From Methanobacterium_D oryzae (GTDB taxonomy: Archaea; Methanobacteriota; Methanobacteria; Methanobacteriales; Methanobacteriaceae): a stretch of DNA of 64,000 bases. The DNA is taken from NCBI RefSeq assembly GCF_050433505.1, contig NZ_JBNPXC010000001.1, positions 930,001 to 994,000 of the forward strand, written 5' to 3'. Position numbers and translations under genes: made by a program. A model generated the notes under the pieces. That model searched no databases, had not been told where the DNA came from, and saw nothing but the letters and a program-made list of their open reading frames with translations. How positions within the stretch are numbered: position 1 is the stretch's first letter; each line of letters opens with the position of its first letter. Positions 1 through 9,044 of this stretch are shown piece after piece.

Positions 1-675
1 AATGAAATAATTACTCCTGCAGTTTTAAATAATGAAGAACTGAAGATAATAAAAGATGAACCTATGCCTTACGATGTTCCAAAGGAATTAGCAAAATGGT
101 CTATTGAAAGAACAATTGAAAATGCAAAAAAAGGTGAAGGTATTGCTGTTATTCATGGGGGTAAATACTTAGATTTGAGAATTAAATGTTCTGAAGAATT
201 AGATAAACTTGGGCACACAACTTTAATGATTGCAAATTCAGAAAAACTTCTTAAAAATCCACGTGATCTTGTAGATATTATAGTAAACATTAGAGAAACA
301 ATAAATCCTAATTCAGCATTATATTTTCCATTTACAGACGCTGCATTTATGCCATTACTTGTTTATATGGGTATTGATTTATTTGGAAATGCTGCAGCTG
401 ATTTTAATGCTTATTTAAGCAATATGCTAACTTCAACTTCAAAATATGATCTGAAGAGCTATAAAATATATGAATTAGACTTTAATGAACTTAAAAATTA
501 TAATAATTCCACTTTAGACTTTGCAGTTAGAGAAATAAGGGAAAACATTAAAAATGGAACACTTAGAAATTTGGTGGAGCAGAGGTGTTGTACATCACCA
601 GAGGCAATGTCTGCACTCAGAATACTTGATAAGAAATATCCTGATTTTTTAGAAAAATATACTCTTTTATATTAA
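1..675 (+). CDS. TGT/ArcS-like archaeosine tRNA-modification protein, C-terminal part (5' end outside window)
   Basis: The frame is open from base 1, so only the last 224 residues are seen. The segment PFTDAAFMPLLVYMGIDLF resembles the barrel of archaeal tRNA-guanine transglycosylase/ArcS (TgtA2) proteins. The ending, with LVEQRCCTSPEAMSALRILD and a final FLEKYTLLY, matches the helical segment that follows the barrel in these enzymes. Family members insert preQ0 at G15 of tRNA or convert it to archaeosine. The usual C-terminal PUA or DUF5591 regions are absent, so this is probably a short or split version. The first ATG in view (base 64) lies inside the frame and is not the start. Exact subfamily is uncertain. 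Confidence 0.6.
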   Translation, partial: NEIITPAVLNNEELKIIKDEPMPYDVPKELAKWSIERTIENAKKGEGIAVIHGGKYLDLRIKCSEELDKLGHTTLMIANSEKLLKNPRDLVDIIVNIRETINPNSALYFPFTDAAFMPLLVYMGIDLFGNAAADFNAYLSNMLTSTSKYDLKSYKIYELDFNELKNYNNSTLDFAVREIRENIKNGTLRNLVEQRCCTSPEAMSALRILDKKYPDFLEKYTLLY

Positions 676-688
676 ATTCTAAATATAG

Positions 689-1267
689 TTATTTTTTAAT
701 GGCTATAACTGCATAATGGTAGTCACCTACAGTTTCCACGCGGTCAAAACTTAAATGATGATTTTCAACTATTTTCCTGATTTCTTTAGGAGTTATTCTA
801 ACTTTCATTGGTGGACCTGGGGTATTTTCAATTTTTTTAAATTCAACAATTGCAAAAGTGCCTCCGGGCTTTATTATTCTCCTAATTTCACTCATTACTT
901 TATCTGTTTCATCATTCTCTACAAAACCATGCAATACATTGCCCATGTAACATACGTCAACTGTTCCATCTTTTAAAGGGATTTTCTTAGTTATATCTGC
1001 GACAACTGGCATTATGTTTTCTATTTTTCCATTTTCTATCTCTTCTGCAAGAGTTTTCATGGATTCTTCGTAAATATCCATAGCATATACTTCTCCCTTT
1101 TTACCAACAATTTTTGATGCTGCAAGGGACATGTAACCGTCTCCAGAACCGGCATCTACAAATATATCTCCCTCTTTAAGCCCTATTGCATTCAAAACAA
1201 TAGTGGGATCTAAAATATCTTTACTAGATTTACCATGATGAAAATGTATTTTTGATTTATCTGTCAT
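689..1267 (-). CDS. Class I SAM-dependent methyltransferase (UbiE/Methyltransf_11 type)
   Basis: A 192-residue single-domain methyltransferase. The SAM-binding motif I is DAGSGDGYMSLAAS (about residues 38-51), followed by an acidic residue in YAMDIYEES and a motif IV-like region around DVCYMGNVLHG. The late segment IIKPGGTFAIVEFKK is typical of UbiE-like enzymes. The N-terminal FHHGKSS is common in small archaeal and bacterial members that methylate metabolites or metalloids; the substrate cannot be told from sequence. It converges on the gene to its left (13-nt gap) and is divergent from the carotenoid operon. A link to carotenoid or quinone-like chemistry would be speculation. Confidence 0.8.
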   Translation of the reverse strand: MTDKSKIHFHHGKSSKDILDPTIVLNAIGLKEGDIFVDAGSGDGYMSLAASKIVGKKGEVYAMDIYEESMKTLAEEIENGKIENIMPVVADITKKIPLKDGTVDVCYMGNVLHGFVENDETDKVMSEIRRIIKPGGTFAIVEFKKIENTPGPPMKVRITPKEIRKIVENHHLSFDRVETVGDYHYAVIAIKK

Positions 1268-1412
1268 AAAATATTCCTCTTTTATTAGTCTATCTTAATA
1301 TATTGTGTTTTTTATATTAGAAATATTTAGTGAATTTATCTTATTTATTTCCAAAAAATTAATACTTACTAACAAATAAATATATAGTAATGTGTTTTGT
1401 GGGAGTGTTATT

Positions 1413-2888
1413 ATGGAGATTACAATTGTAGGGGCTGGATTTGGTGGTTTATCTGCGGCAGCTCTATTAGCAAAAAAAGGGTTTGATGTCACTGTTTTTG
1501 AAAAAAATGAGCAGCCAGGGGGGAGAGCTAGCGTTTATAATGATAAAGATTTTTATTTTGATATGGGCCCCTCATGGTATTTGATGCCTGATGTATACGA
1601 AAAATTCTATGCTCAGTTTGGAAAAAAACCAGAAGATTTTTTCAAATTAGAAAGGCTTGATCCCTCTTATAGAATATTTTTCGGAGATACAAAAATGGTA
1701 GATGTAGCGTCAGACTTGGAAAAGAACTATGAACTCTTTGATAGTCTTGAAGAAAATGGTGCACAAAAATTAAAAGAGTATTTAAAATCTTCAGAAGAAT
1801 TATATGATTTTTCAATAGAAGAGATGCTATATAAAGATTATAATTCCATATTAGACTTTTTAAATGGTAAATTGCTCTTAAAGGGTTATAAATTGAATAT
1901 GTTTGAGAATCTACAGCACTATGTAAACAAAAGATTTAAAAGCGATGAAGCCCGGAAAATCCTTGAATATGCAATAGGTTTCCTTGGAGGCTCCCCAGCA
2001 AATACACCTTCATTTTATCACTTAATGTCTCATGTCGACCTTACAATGGGAGTTTTTTACCCTCAGGGAGGAATGAGGAAAGTAGTTGATTCGATTTATA
2101 AACTAGCAGAGTCATATGGAGTTAAATTCCATTTCAATGAGTCCGTAGAGACGCTAGAAGTTGATAATCATAAAGTAAAGAGTGTATTAACTACTAATGG
2201 TGTTTATGATGCAGATTTAGTAATTGTAAATGCTGATTATGCTCATTCAGAATTGAATCTTGTTACTGAAGATAATCGAACTTATGATGATAAATATTGG
2301 GATTCAAGAGTAATGGCGCCTTCTGCAATGGTGGCTTATTTAGGTGTTGATTATGTAGTGGATAAATTGGCCCATCATAATCTCTTTCTGGATGATGATT
2401 GGGAAAATGGCTTTGACAGCATATTCGACCCTAAAAAAGCAGCATGGCCTGAAAATCCATCCTATTATGTAAATGTTCCTTCCAGAACAGATTTATCAGC
2501 AGCTCCTGAAGGTTCAGATACATTATTTGTATTAATACCATTAGCTCCTGGACTTGAAGATACTCCCGAACTTAGAGAAAATTTCTATAATAAGATAATG
2601 GATGATCTAGAGGCTAAATTAGACGAAAATATCCGAGATCATATAGTAGTCAAGAGAATATTCGCTTTAAATGACTTTAAAGACCGTTATAATGCATACA
2701 AGGGCACTGCTTTAGGTCTATCTCATACATTAAGGCAGTCAGCACTTTGGAGGCCTGCGCATAAAAGTAAGAAAGTTAAAAATCTTTATTATTCTGGACA
2801 TTATACGCATCCGGGAATTGGAGTACCAATGACGCTTATTTCATCCCAAATTGTAGCAGATGAACTTTCAGATAAATATTTATGCTAA
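1413..2888 (+). CDS. crtI: Phytoene desaturase-type FAD oxidoreductase
   Basis: A CrtI-family flavoprotein of 491 residues. The N-terminal Rossmann dinucleotide motif is GAGFGGLSAAALLAKKG, followed by VFEKNEQPGGRASVY, and the C-terminal family signature is GHYTHPGIGVPMTLISS. Members remove hydrogens from phytoene to make lycopene or related polyenes, with FAD bound at the membrane surface. The ATG at 1413 is chosen over the one at 1392 because it has GGGAG upstream and opens directly on the FAD motif. It is first of four tightly spaced rightward genes (crtI-crtB-ubiA-cruF), with a TATA-like AAATATATA near 1377-1385. In an anaerobe the electron acceptor cannot be oxygen in any obvious way; its identity is unknown. 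Confidence 0.9.
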   Translation: MEITIVGAGFGGLSAAALLAKKGFDVTVFEKNEQPGGRASVYNDKDFYFDMGPSWYLMPDVYEKFYAQFGKKPEDFFKLERLDPSYRIFFGDTKMVDVASDLEKNYELFDSLEENGAQKLKEYLKSSEELYDFSIEEMLYKDYNSILDFLNGKLLLKGYKLNMFENLQHYVNKRFKSDEARKILEYAIGFLGGSPANTPSFYHLMSHVDLTMGVFYPQGGMRKVVDSIYKLAESYGVKFHFNESVETLEVDNHKVKSVLTTNGVYDADLVIVNADYAHSELNLVTEDNRTYDDKYWDSRVMAPSAMVAYLGVDYVVDKLAHHNLFLDDDWENGFDSIFDPKKAAWPENPSYYVNVPSRTDLSAAPEGSDTLFVLIPLAPGLEDTPELRENFYNKIMDDLEAKLDENIRDHIVVKRIFALNDFKDRYNAYKGTALGLSHTLRQSALWRPAHKSKKVKNLYYSGHYTHPGIGVPMTLISSQIVADELSDKYLC

Positions 2889-2921
2889 AATGTTTTTTTA
2901 ATGGATTAAGAGTGAGAATAC

Positions 2922-3755
2922 ATGATAGATCAAACTATTTACTCTATATTTAAAGGTGGAAGTAAAACATACTTCTACAGTACTATTTTTTTCCCAAAAA
3001 GAGTTAAAGAAGATGTTTTTGTACTTTATAGTTTTTTAAGAAAAGCAGATGATTATGTAGATTCGGTTCCTCAAGATGCAGAAGGATTTTTTGATTTTAA
3101 AGAAAGATATTATCAGGCTATAGATGGAACTATAACTGGAGATATCGTAGTAGATTCATTTGTAAAGTTAGTTGAGCGGAAAAAATTCGAAACAAGATGG
3201 GTAGATGCATTTTTAAACTCAATGGAGATGGATATAACAAAATCTAAATACGAAACTATGAAAGAGCTTTTAGTTTATCTATACGGTTCTTCTGAAGTTG
3301 TAGGGCTTTTAATGGCAAAAATAATGGATTTATCTGAAGAATCCTATGAAAATGCTCGTTATCTTGGAAGATCAATGCAATATATAAATTTCATCAGAGA
3401 TATTTATGAAGATATTGGGCTTGGAAGAACTTATTTCCCACAAAAGGATCTTAAATCATTTAATATTGAGTCTTTAGACGAAGAATATACTAAAAAGAGG
3501 CCTGAAGAATTTAAGGGATTTATAAGAAGACAATTAGAAACTTATTTTTCATGGCAAGAAAAAGCTGAAGAAGGATTTTCGTATATACCATTCAGATATT
3601 TGATTCCTGTAAAAACTGCTTCAGATCTTTATAAATGGACAGGATCACAGATTAATAAAAATCCTTTTGTAGTATATGAAAGAAAAGTTAAGCCATCTAT
3701 TCCAAATATACTATCTAAAGTAGTAATTAACTCAATAACTGCTGGTTTAGGTTAA
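2922..3755 (+). CDS. crtB: Phytoene/squalene synthase family protein
   Basis: A 277-residue trans-isoprenyl diphosphate synthase. It carries both aspartate-rich motifs: KADDYVDSVP (about residues 41-50) and NFIRDIYEDIGLGRTYFP (about 158-175). These bind the Mg-diphosphate of two geranylgeranyl-PP molecules during head-to-head condensation. The operon position, 33 nt after crtI and just before a UbiA enzyme and a CruF-like protein, favours phytoene synthase over squalene synthase. It starts at an ATG preceded by GAGTGAGA. Confidence 0.88.
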   Translation: MIDQTIYSIFKGGSKTYFYSTIFFPKRVKEDVFVLYSFLRKADDYVDSVPQDAEGFFDFKERYYQAIDGTITGDIVVDSFVKLVERKKFETRWVDAFLNSMEMDITKSKYETMKELLVYLYGSSEVVGLLMAKIMDLSEESYENARYLGRSMQYINFIRDIYEDIGLGRTYFPQKDLKSFNIESLDEEYTKKRPEEFKGFIRRQLETYFSWQEKAEEGFSYIPFRYLIPVKTASDLYKWTGSQINKNPFVVYERKVKPSIPNILSKVVINSITAGLG

Positions 3756-3776
3756 TAATTCACAAAAAGTGGAATT

Positions 3777-4628
3777 ATGCTTTCTTTTATTTTTAAAATA
3801 TCGAGATTTAGATTTTGGATTTATACTGGAGGTACCTATGTAGTAGGCTATGCCCTCGGTGCAAGTGTTATTGGAGACTTTTTTAGGCCAGAATATTACA
3901 TTTACCTATTTTACTTCTTTTTTCCAGCAAATATTTTTATTTATGGCGTAAATGATTACTGGGATTATGAAACGGATAAACTAAACCCTAAAAAAGATGA
4001 AAAAGAGTATAGAATTCATAATATGGAACGAAAGAGGCTGTTAAATGTAATATATCTTATAACTGGAATTAGCATAATTCTAATGTTATTTCAAAATTTA
4101 ACTGAAATTATAATATTTTCAATTTTTTTATTCCTTTCCTATTTTTACAGTGCTTATCCTCTTAGATTTAAAACAAGACCATTTTTAGACTTTTCTTCAA
4201 ATTATTTATATGTAATTCCGGGAATATTTGCTTATTACTTGGTAACTCAATCAATTCCTTCCACAATCATTTTAATTGGTGCTTATTTACATATTTCTGC
4301 AATGCATATATTTTCTGCAATTCCAGATATAGAATATGACAGAGCAGCTGGAATTACAACAACTCCTGTATTTATTGGCAAAAGACTTTCTTTATTGTTA
4401 TGTTTAATATTCTGGATTTTTCTATCTTTAATTGTAATTAATTTAGCTAATTTTTATCCTTTAAGTTTTTTAGTATTTTTATATCCATTATTTCCATTAG
4501 CATTGCTCTTGAGTGGCAACATTAAAATTGAGAAGATCTATTGGTATCTTCCCTATGTGAATACAGCTCTTGGAGGATTACTTTTTGTTGCATTAATAAT
4601 TGATAAAAATATTTTAGGGATACTATGA
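3777..4628 (+). CDS. UbiA-family prenyltransferase, probable lycopene elongase
   Basis: A 283-residue polytopic membrane protein with about eight to nine hydrophobic helices. The first UbiA motif is NDYWDYETD (about residues 60-68) and the second is PDIEYDRAAGITTTP. In haloarchaea and some actinobacteria, UbiA relatives next to crtI/crtB and cruF (LyeJ, CrtEb) add dimethylallyl units to lycopene on the way to C50 carotenoids. The same company here supports that role. The stop overlaps the next gene's start by 4 nt (ATGA), implying translational coupling. A chlorophyll- or quinone-type UbiA role is less likely given the context. Confidence 0.78.
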   Translation: MLSFIFKISRFRFWIYTGGTYVVGYALGASVIGDFFRPEYYIYLFYFFFPANIFIYGVNDYWDYETDKLNPKKDEKEYRIHNMERKRLLNVIYLITGISIILMLFQNLTEIIIFSIFLFLSYFYSAYPLRFKTRPFLDFSSNYLYVIPGIFAYYLVTQSIPSTIILIGAYLHISAMHIFSAIPDIEYDRAAGITTTPVFIGKRLSLLLCLIFWIFLSLIVINLANFYPLSFLVFLYPLFPLALLLSGNIKIEKIYWYLPYVNTALGGLLFVALIIDKNILGIL

Positions 4629-5374
4629 GAGATTATTCTAAATTCTTTTTGTTATTTGCATTTATATTGATAATCGTTGCTTTTTTTGTAGCTAATGTTG
4701 AAATTACTCCCCAATTATCATGGATTTCAGTCATTTTTATAATATCATTGGCAATACCTTCTTATTTAGCCCTATTTACATGGCTTGGCTGGAAAAAAGC
4801 AATCGGAGCAATCATTATTTTAAGCATTTATGCTTTAACTATTGAAACAATTGCAATAATTACAGGAATTCCCTATTCTAACTTTGAATATTCTAATCTA
4901 ATAGGAATGAAAATATTGGGATATACTCCTTTTACAGTTCCTTTTTCATTTGTACCTCTATTTATTGGAAGTATATATTTAGCAAGTCTTAAAACAAGTA
5001 ATAAATTTAAAATAAGCATATGGGCTGCTTTATTTGTTTTAATAGCAGATCTAGTATTGGATCCAGCAGCAGCTGCACTTAATTTTTGGATATGGCAGGC
5101 TAATGGGATTTTTTATGAAGTTCCTTTAATGAATTTCATTGGATGGATAATAACAGGATTTATAGCAGCATTAATTTTTATTATACTTTTTAGAGATAAA
5201 ATAAATGATAATAATAAACCAAAAGCAATGATATCGAGTTTATTTTTAATAATTAGTTTCTGGAGTGCAGTTTGCATTTATCTTGGACTTTTAATCCCGG
5301 GAATAATTGGAATAATTTTTTTGATTTACATTCTTAAAGAAACCAGTTTGAAAATAGGGGAATTTAAAAATTAA
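4625..5374 (+). CDS. CruF-like carotenoid biosynthesis membrane protein
   Basis: A 249-residue hydrophobic protein with six to seven membrane segments. The segment LVLDPAAAALNFWIWQANG followed by FYEVPLMNFIGW is characteristic of the CruF/DUF422 carotenoid hydratase family, which adds water to the psi-ends of acyclic carotenoids. In haloarchaea it forms bacterioruberin from bisanhydrobacterioruberin. It overlaps the elongase gene by 4 nt and ends the operon. The family call is good; the exact product is inferred from the four-gene set. Confidence 0.75.
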   Translation: MRDYSKFFLLFAFILIIVAFFVANVEITPQLSWISVIFIISLAIPSYLALFTWLGWKKAIGAIIILSIYALTIETIAIITGIPYSNFEYSNLIGMKILGYTPFTVPFSFVPLFIGSIYLASLKTSNKFKISIWAALFVLIADLVLDPAAAALNFWIWQANGIFYEVPLMNFIGWIITGFIAALIFIILFRDKINDNNKPKAMISSLFLIISFWSAVCIYLGLLIPGIIGIIFLIYILKETSLKIGEFKN

Positions 5375-5662
5375 AATAAAGAAGAAAAAAATCATTAAGA
5401 TGAAATAGTGATATCTATTTTATACTAAAAATTGTTTTTTTAATGATACATAATTCTTGAATTCATGTATTTGAAGTTACTAATTAAATAATCTAAACAT
5501 AATAGTGTTAAATTATGTTTAATGATATTTAAAAGAGTAGGTAAATAGATAGTAAAATATATTTCATTCAATATTTAAATATAATATTACTATTTTGATA
5601 AAAGTATCATAAAAACATTAAGACATGATATTATCTCTAAACAAAGTATATTGGATGTAATT
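5375..5662. promoter_or_regulatory. Intergenic region with probable promoter of the PAS kinase gene
   Basis: 288 AT-rich bases between the carotenoid operon and the histidine kinase gene. No ORF is convincing. Several TATA-like runs occur (for example AATATTTAAATATAATATT near 5569-5587), and one probably drives the kinase gene. No clear terminator hairpin was found. Confidence 0.35.
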
Positions 5663-8600
5663 ATGGAGAATACTGATAAAACTCCAAATAAGAATCAATT
5701 TAAAATATTTGACAACATGTTGGAAGGTATATCAGTATATAAACTAATTTTCAATGATGAGGGAAAAGTAATTGATGGAATTCTTGAATATATGAATTTT
5801 GCTAACGTTGAAGCTTTAGGAATCAGTATTGAAGAATCAATCGGTAAAAAAGCAGCAGAAATATTCAATTCAGATTTCCTCAATCAATATATTGGATCAA
5901 TTAATAAATATTTGGTCAATGGTAAATTCAACCGTTTTGAGACATATTACCTGCCCACAGATAGATATTTTATTGTATCGGGCTTTGATATTGGTCATAA
6001 TTACTTTGTTATTCTTAGAACAGATATTACTGAACAAAAAAAGGCAGAGGAACGCATAAGACAGAATGAAGAAAAATATCAAAGTTTATTTAATAATAAT
6101 CATGCACCAATGCTCATTATTAATCCAGATAGTGGAGATATTATAGATTTTAATTCGGCTGCTTCTGTATTTTACGGTTACAGTAAAGATGAACTAATAA
6201 GAATGAAAATTACGGATATCAACGTACTTACAAAGGAAGAAGTTTTTAAGGAAATGCAAAAAGCAAGATCAGAGAAAAAGAATTATTTTTCATTTAAACA
6301 TCGTTTATCAAGTGGTGAAATTCGTGATGTGGACACATATAGCGGACCTATAGTTATTAATGGTAAAAAGTTTCTTTACTCCATTATTCATGATGTTACA
6401 AAACAGGAAAAGGCTGAAGAAGCTCTCAAGCAAAGTGAAACTAATTTGGCAAGGGCTCAGGCACTCACACATGTTGGTAGCTGGATTCTAGATCCTGAGA
6501 CAAAAATAGCTAGAGCAAGTGATGAATATTTTCGTATTCTTGGTATATCTCCGCCAGATATTTATACTTTCGAGGATTTTAATAAACGTGTTCATCCTGA
6601 TGACAGGAAAAGACGTAATACTCTTGTTTCTGAGTCTTTGAAGAAAGGGAAATACCCTGATATTGATTATAGGATAATAAGGCCAGATGGTGAGGTGCGT
6701 TATGTCCATGCGGAAGGAGAATTTAAGCTTGAAAAAGGTAAACACATACTTTTTGGGACATTACAGGACATTACAGAACAAAGAAAAATGGAACAAGAAC
6801 TAAGAAAAGCACATGATCATCTTGAAGAACAAGTTAAGGAACGTACTTTAGAACTGGAAAAAGCTTATGAATCACTTAAAAAAAGTAAAAAAGGCCTTGC
6901 AGAAGCGCAGCGGATTGCTCATCTTGGTAATTGGGAATGGAACATAACAACTAACGAATTATATTGGAGTGATGAAATTTACCGGATTTTCGGACGTAAG
7001 CCTCAAGAATTCGGGGCGACATATGACGCTTTTTTAAGTTATGTGCATCCAGATGATAAAAAGTATGTAGATAATAAAGTTAAAGAAGCTTTAAGCGGAA
7101 ATCCCTACAATATTGACCATAGAATTATTTTAGCCAATGGTAAAGAACGTATTGTTCGTGAACAGGGAGAAGTAACTTTTGATGGGGAGAAAAACCCAAT
7201 CCTAATGGTTGGAACTGTTCAAGATATAACTGAGCAAAAATTAGCTGAACAGCAGATTCTTAGGCTGGCAAATATTGTTGAGTCTTCTGATGATGCAATA
7301 TTTGGTAATGACCTACATGGAGTTATAACCAGTTGGAATAGGGGAGCAGAAAAAATATACGGTTACAAATACTTTGAAATTGTTGGAAAACATATTTCTG
7401 TTTTAATGGATCCCGAAGAATGGGAAAAAGTCTCTAAACTTATTGATAATGTTAAAAAAGGACGAACTGTTGCAAATTATGAAGGAATACGATTAAGAAA
7501 GGATGGATCTAAATTTAATGCATCTGTAACTTTATCTCCAATTAGGGATTTAGAATGGAATATTGTAGGGATATCTGTAATTGCAAGGGACATTACGGAA
7601 CGTAAGAAAGCTGAAGAAAATTTAAAACGAAGTGAAACCATTCTTCAAGAAGCAACAAGATTATCCAAAGTTGGAGCTTATGAATGGGATATTAAAAAAG
7701 ATAGATTCATTTCTTCACGAGAATGGCGGAGAATTCATGGTATAAAAGAGAAAAGTCTTCCATCAAAAGAGATGATAAAAATAGTATATCTCGAAGATAC
7801 TGAAAAAGTTCAAAAAGCGTGGCGTAGTGCTTTAAAAGGTAAAAAGCCTTATAATGTTGAACATCGTATTATTAATCAGTTTAATGGTAAAGTGAAGTAT
7901 GTTCATGCATTAGGAACAGTTATAAAAGATGAAAATGGTAATCCAGATAAAATGTATGGTGTAGCTCATGATATTACTGAATCTAAACTTGCATCTATTG
8001 AAAGAGAGAATTTAATAAAAGATTTAAGGCGATCCAATGATGAATTACGTCAATTTGCCTTCATTACTAGTCATGATTTACAAGAACCACTTAGAACAAT
8101 GGCTAGCTATGCAGGATTACTTAAAAGACGCTATGAAGGTCAGTTGGATAAGGATGCTGATGAGTTTATTGAATATATAGTTTCTGGAGCTACTCGAATG
8201 AGGCAAATGATTGTAGGATTACTTGAGTATTCGCGTGTTGGAACTCATGGTGGAGATTTTAGTAAATTCAATGTGTATGAATCTCTTAAAGATTCTTTAG
8301 CTAATTTGGAATTGTTAATTAAAGATAATAATGCCCAAATAACATATGATCCTCTTCCAGAAATTTTTGCAGATTTTGATCAAATTTCACTAGTATTTCA
8401 AAACCTTATTATGAATGCTATAAAATTCAGGAAAAAAGATGAAATTCCTAAAATACATATTTCGGCCCGCAAAGAAAAGAATGAATACGTTTTTTCAGTA
8501 TCTGATAACAGTATTGGAATGAATCAAGAGTATACTGACAAAATATTTGAAATATTCAAGCGATTACATGCAATTGGGGAATATGGAGGTGCAGGTATAG

Positions 8601-8710
8601 GCTTAGCTATTGTAAAAAGGATTATTGATCGTCATGGGGGCCGAATTTGGGTTGAATCCTCATTAGGAAAAGGTTCCACTTTTTATTTTACAATTCCCCT
8701 AAACAAATAA
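5663..8710 (+). CDS. Multi-PAS sensor histidine kinase
   Basis: A soluble sensor kinase of about 1015 residues with no membrane segment. By sequence it has six PAS/PAC units, several ending in DITEQ-type motifs. A coiled coil (about 380-410) lies between the third and fourth. A HisKA-like dimerisation domain follows, with the phospho-acceptor in SHDLQEPLRTM (about residue 804), and then HATPase: N box NLIMNAIKF, G2 box GGAGIGLAIVKRI. The G1 box reads DNSIGM where the related kinase at 46856-48994 has DNGIGM. TTG at 5651 could open the frame, but ATG at 5663 is the better start. No response regulator is adjacent, as is usual for methanogen orphan kinases. The ligand is unknown. Confidence 0.9.
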   Translation: MENTDKTPNKNQFKIFDNMLEGISVYKLIFNDEGKVIDGILEYMNFANVEALGISIEESIGKKAAEIFNSDFLNQYIGSINKYLVNGKFNRFETYYLPTDRYFIVSGFDIGHNYFVILRTDITEQKKAEERIRQNEEKYQSLFNNNHAPMLIINPDSGDIIDFNSAASVFYGYSKDELIRMKITDINVLTKEEVFKEMQKARSEKKNYFSFKHRLSSGEIRDVDTYSGPIVINGKKFLYSIIHDVTKQEKAEEALKQSETNLARAQALTHVGSWILDPETKIARASDEYFRILGISPPDIYTFEDFNKRVHPDDRKRRNTLVSESLKKGKYPDIDYRIIRPDGEVRYVHAEGEFKLEKGKHILFGTLQDITEQRKMEQELRKAHDHLEEQVKERTLELEKAYESLKKSKKGLAEAQRIAHLGNWEWNITTNELYWSDEIYRIFGRKPQEFGATYDAFLSYVHPDDKKYVDNKVKEALSGNPYNIDHRIILANGKERIVREQGEVTFDGEKNPILMVGTVQDITEQKLAEQQILRLANIVESSDDAIFGNDLHGVITSWNRGAEKIYGYKYFEIVGKHISVLMDPEEWEKVSKLIDNVKKGRTVANYEGIRLRKDGSKFNASVTLSPIRDLEWNIVGISVIARDITERKKAEENLKRSETILQEATRLSKVGAYEWDIKKDRFISSREWRRIHGIKEKSLPSKEMIKIVYLEDTEKVQKAWRSALKGKKPYNVEHRIINQFNGKVKYVHALGTVIKDENGNPDKMYGVAHDITESKLASIERENLIKDLRRSNDELRQFAFITSHDLQEPLRTMASYAGLLKRRYEGQLDKDADEFIEYIVSGATRMRQMIVGLLEYSRVGTHGGDFSKFNVYESLKDSLANLELLIKDNNAQITYDPLPEIFADFDQISLVFQNLIMNAIKFRKKDEIPKIHISARKEKNEYVFSVSDNSIGMNQEYTDKIFEIFKRLHAIGEYGGAGIGLAIVKRIIDRHGGRIWVESSLGKGSTFYFTIPLNK

Positions 8711-8792
8711 AATATTTTGTATATTTTTCTATTTTAGCAATATATTTGTATTAATAAATTCAAAAATAATATTATAATGCAGAGGTGAAATA

Positions 8793-9029
8793 ATGATCGA
8801 GAAACTTGAAGTCAGTCTAATTAATGAAAACGTGCATAATTTTAAAAAAGGAGAGTTTGGAGTAGAAAAAATTGAAGTTGACGAAGATAGAGGCTTGATT
8901 GAAGTAACATATGAACCTAAAGAAGATGGAACTAAACGTGTAATAATTCCAATGCAGAATATTGAGAAATGTGACTTCACAGTAAGAGAAACAAAAATAG
9001 AGAAAAAAGAAAAAGAAAATATATTATAA
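8793..9029 (+). CDS. Small hypothetical protein
   Basis: A 78-residue acidic and lysine-rich protein with no membrane segment. A clear ribosome site (AGAGGTGA) precedes the ATG. The pattern suggests a small beta-rich fold (alternating stretches such as GVEKIEVD and GLIEVTYEP) with a charged tail, KIEKKEKENIL. I do not recognise a family. It converges on the Dam methylase gene, whose end is 16 nt away. Confidence 0.6.
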   Translation: MIEKLEVSLINENVHNFKKGEFGVEKIEVDEDRGLIEVTYEPKEDGTKRVIIPMQNIEKCDFTVRETKIEKKEKENIL

Positions 9030-9044
9030 TTTAGCACAATTTAA

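Noticed and set aside
1392..1412. Longer N-terminus for CrtI starting at the first ATG
   Set aside because: The extra seven residues include the ribosome site of the ATG at 1413, and the FAD motif starts right after the second methionine.
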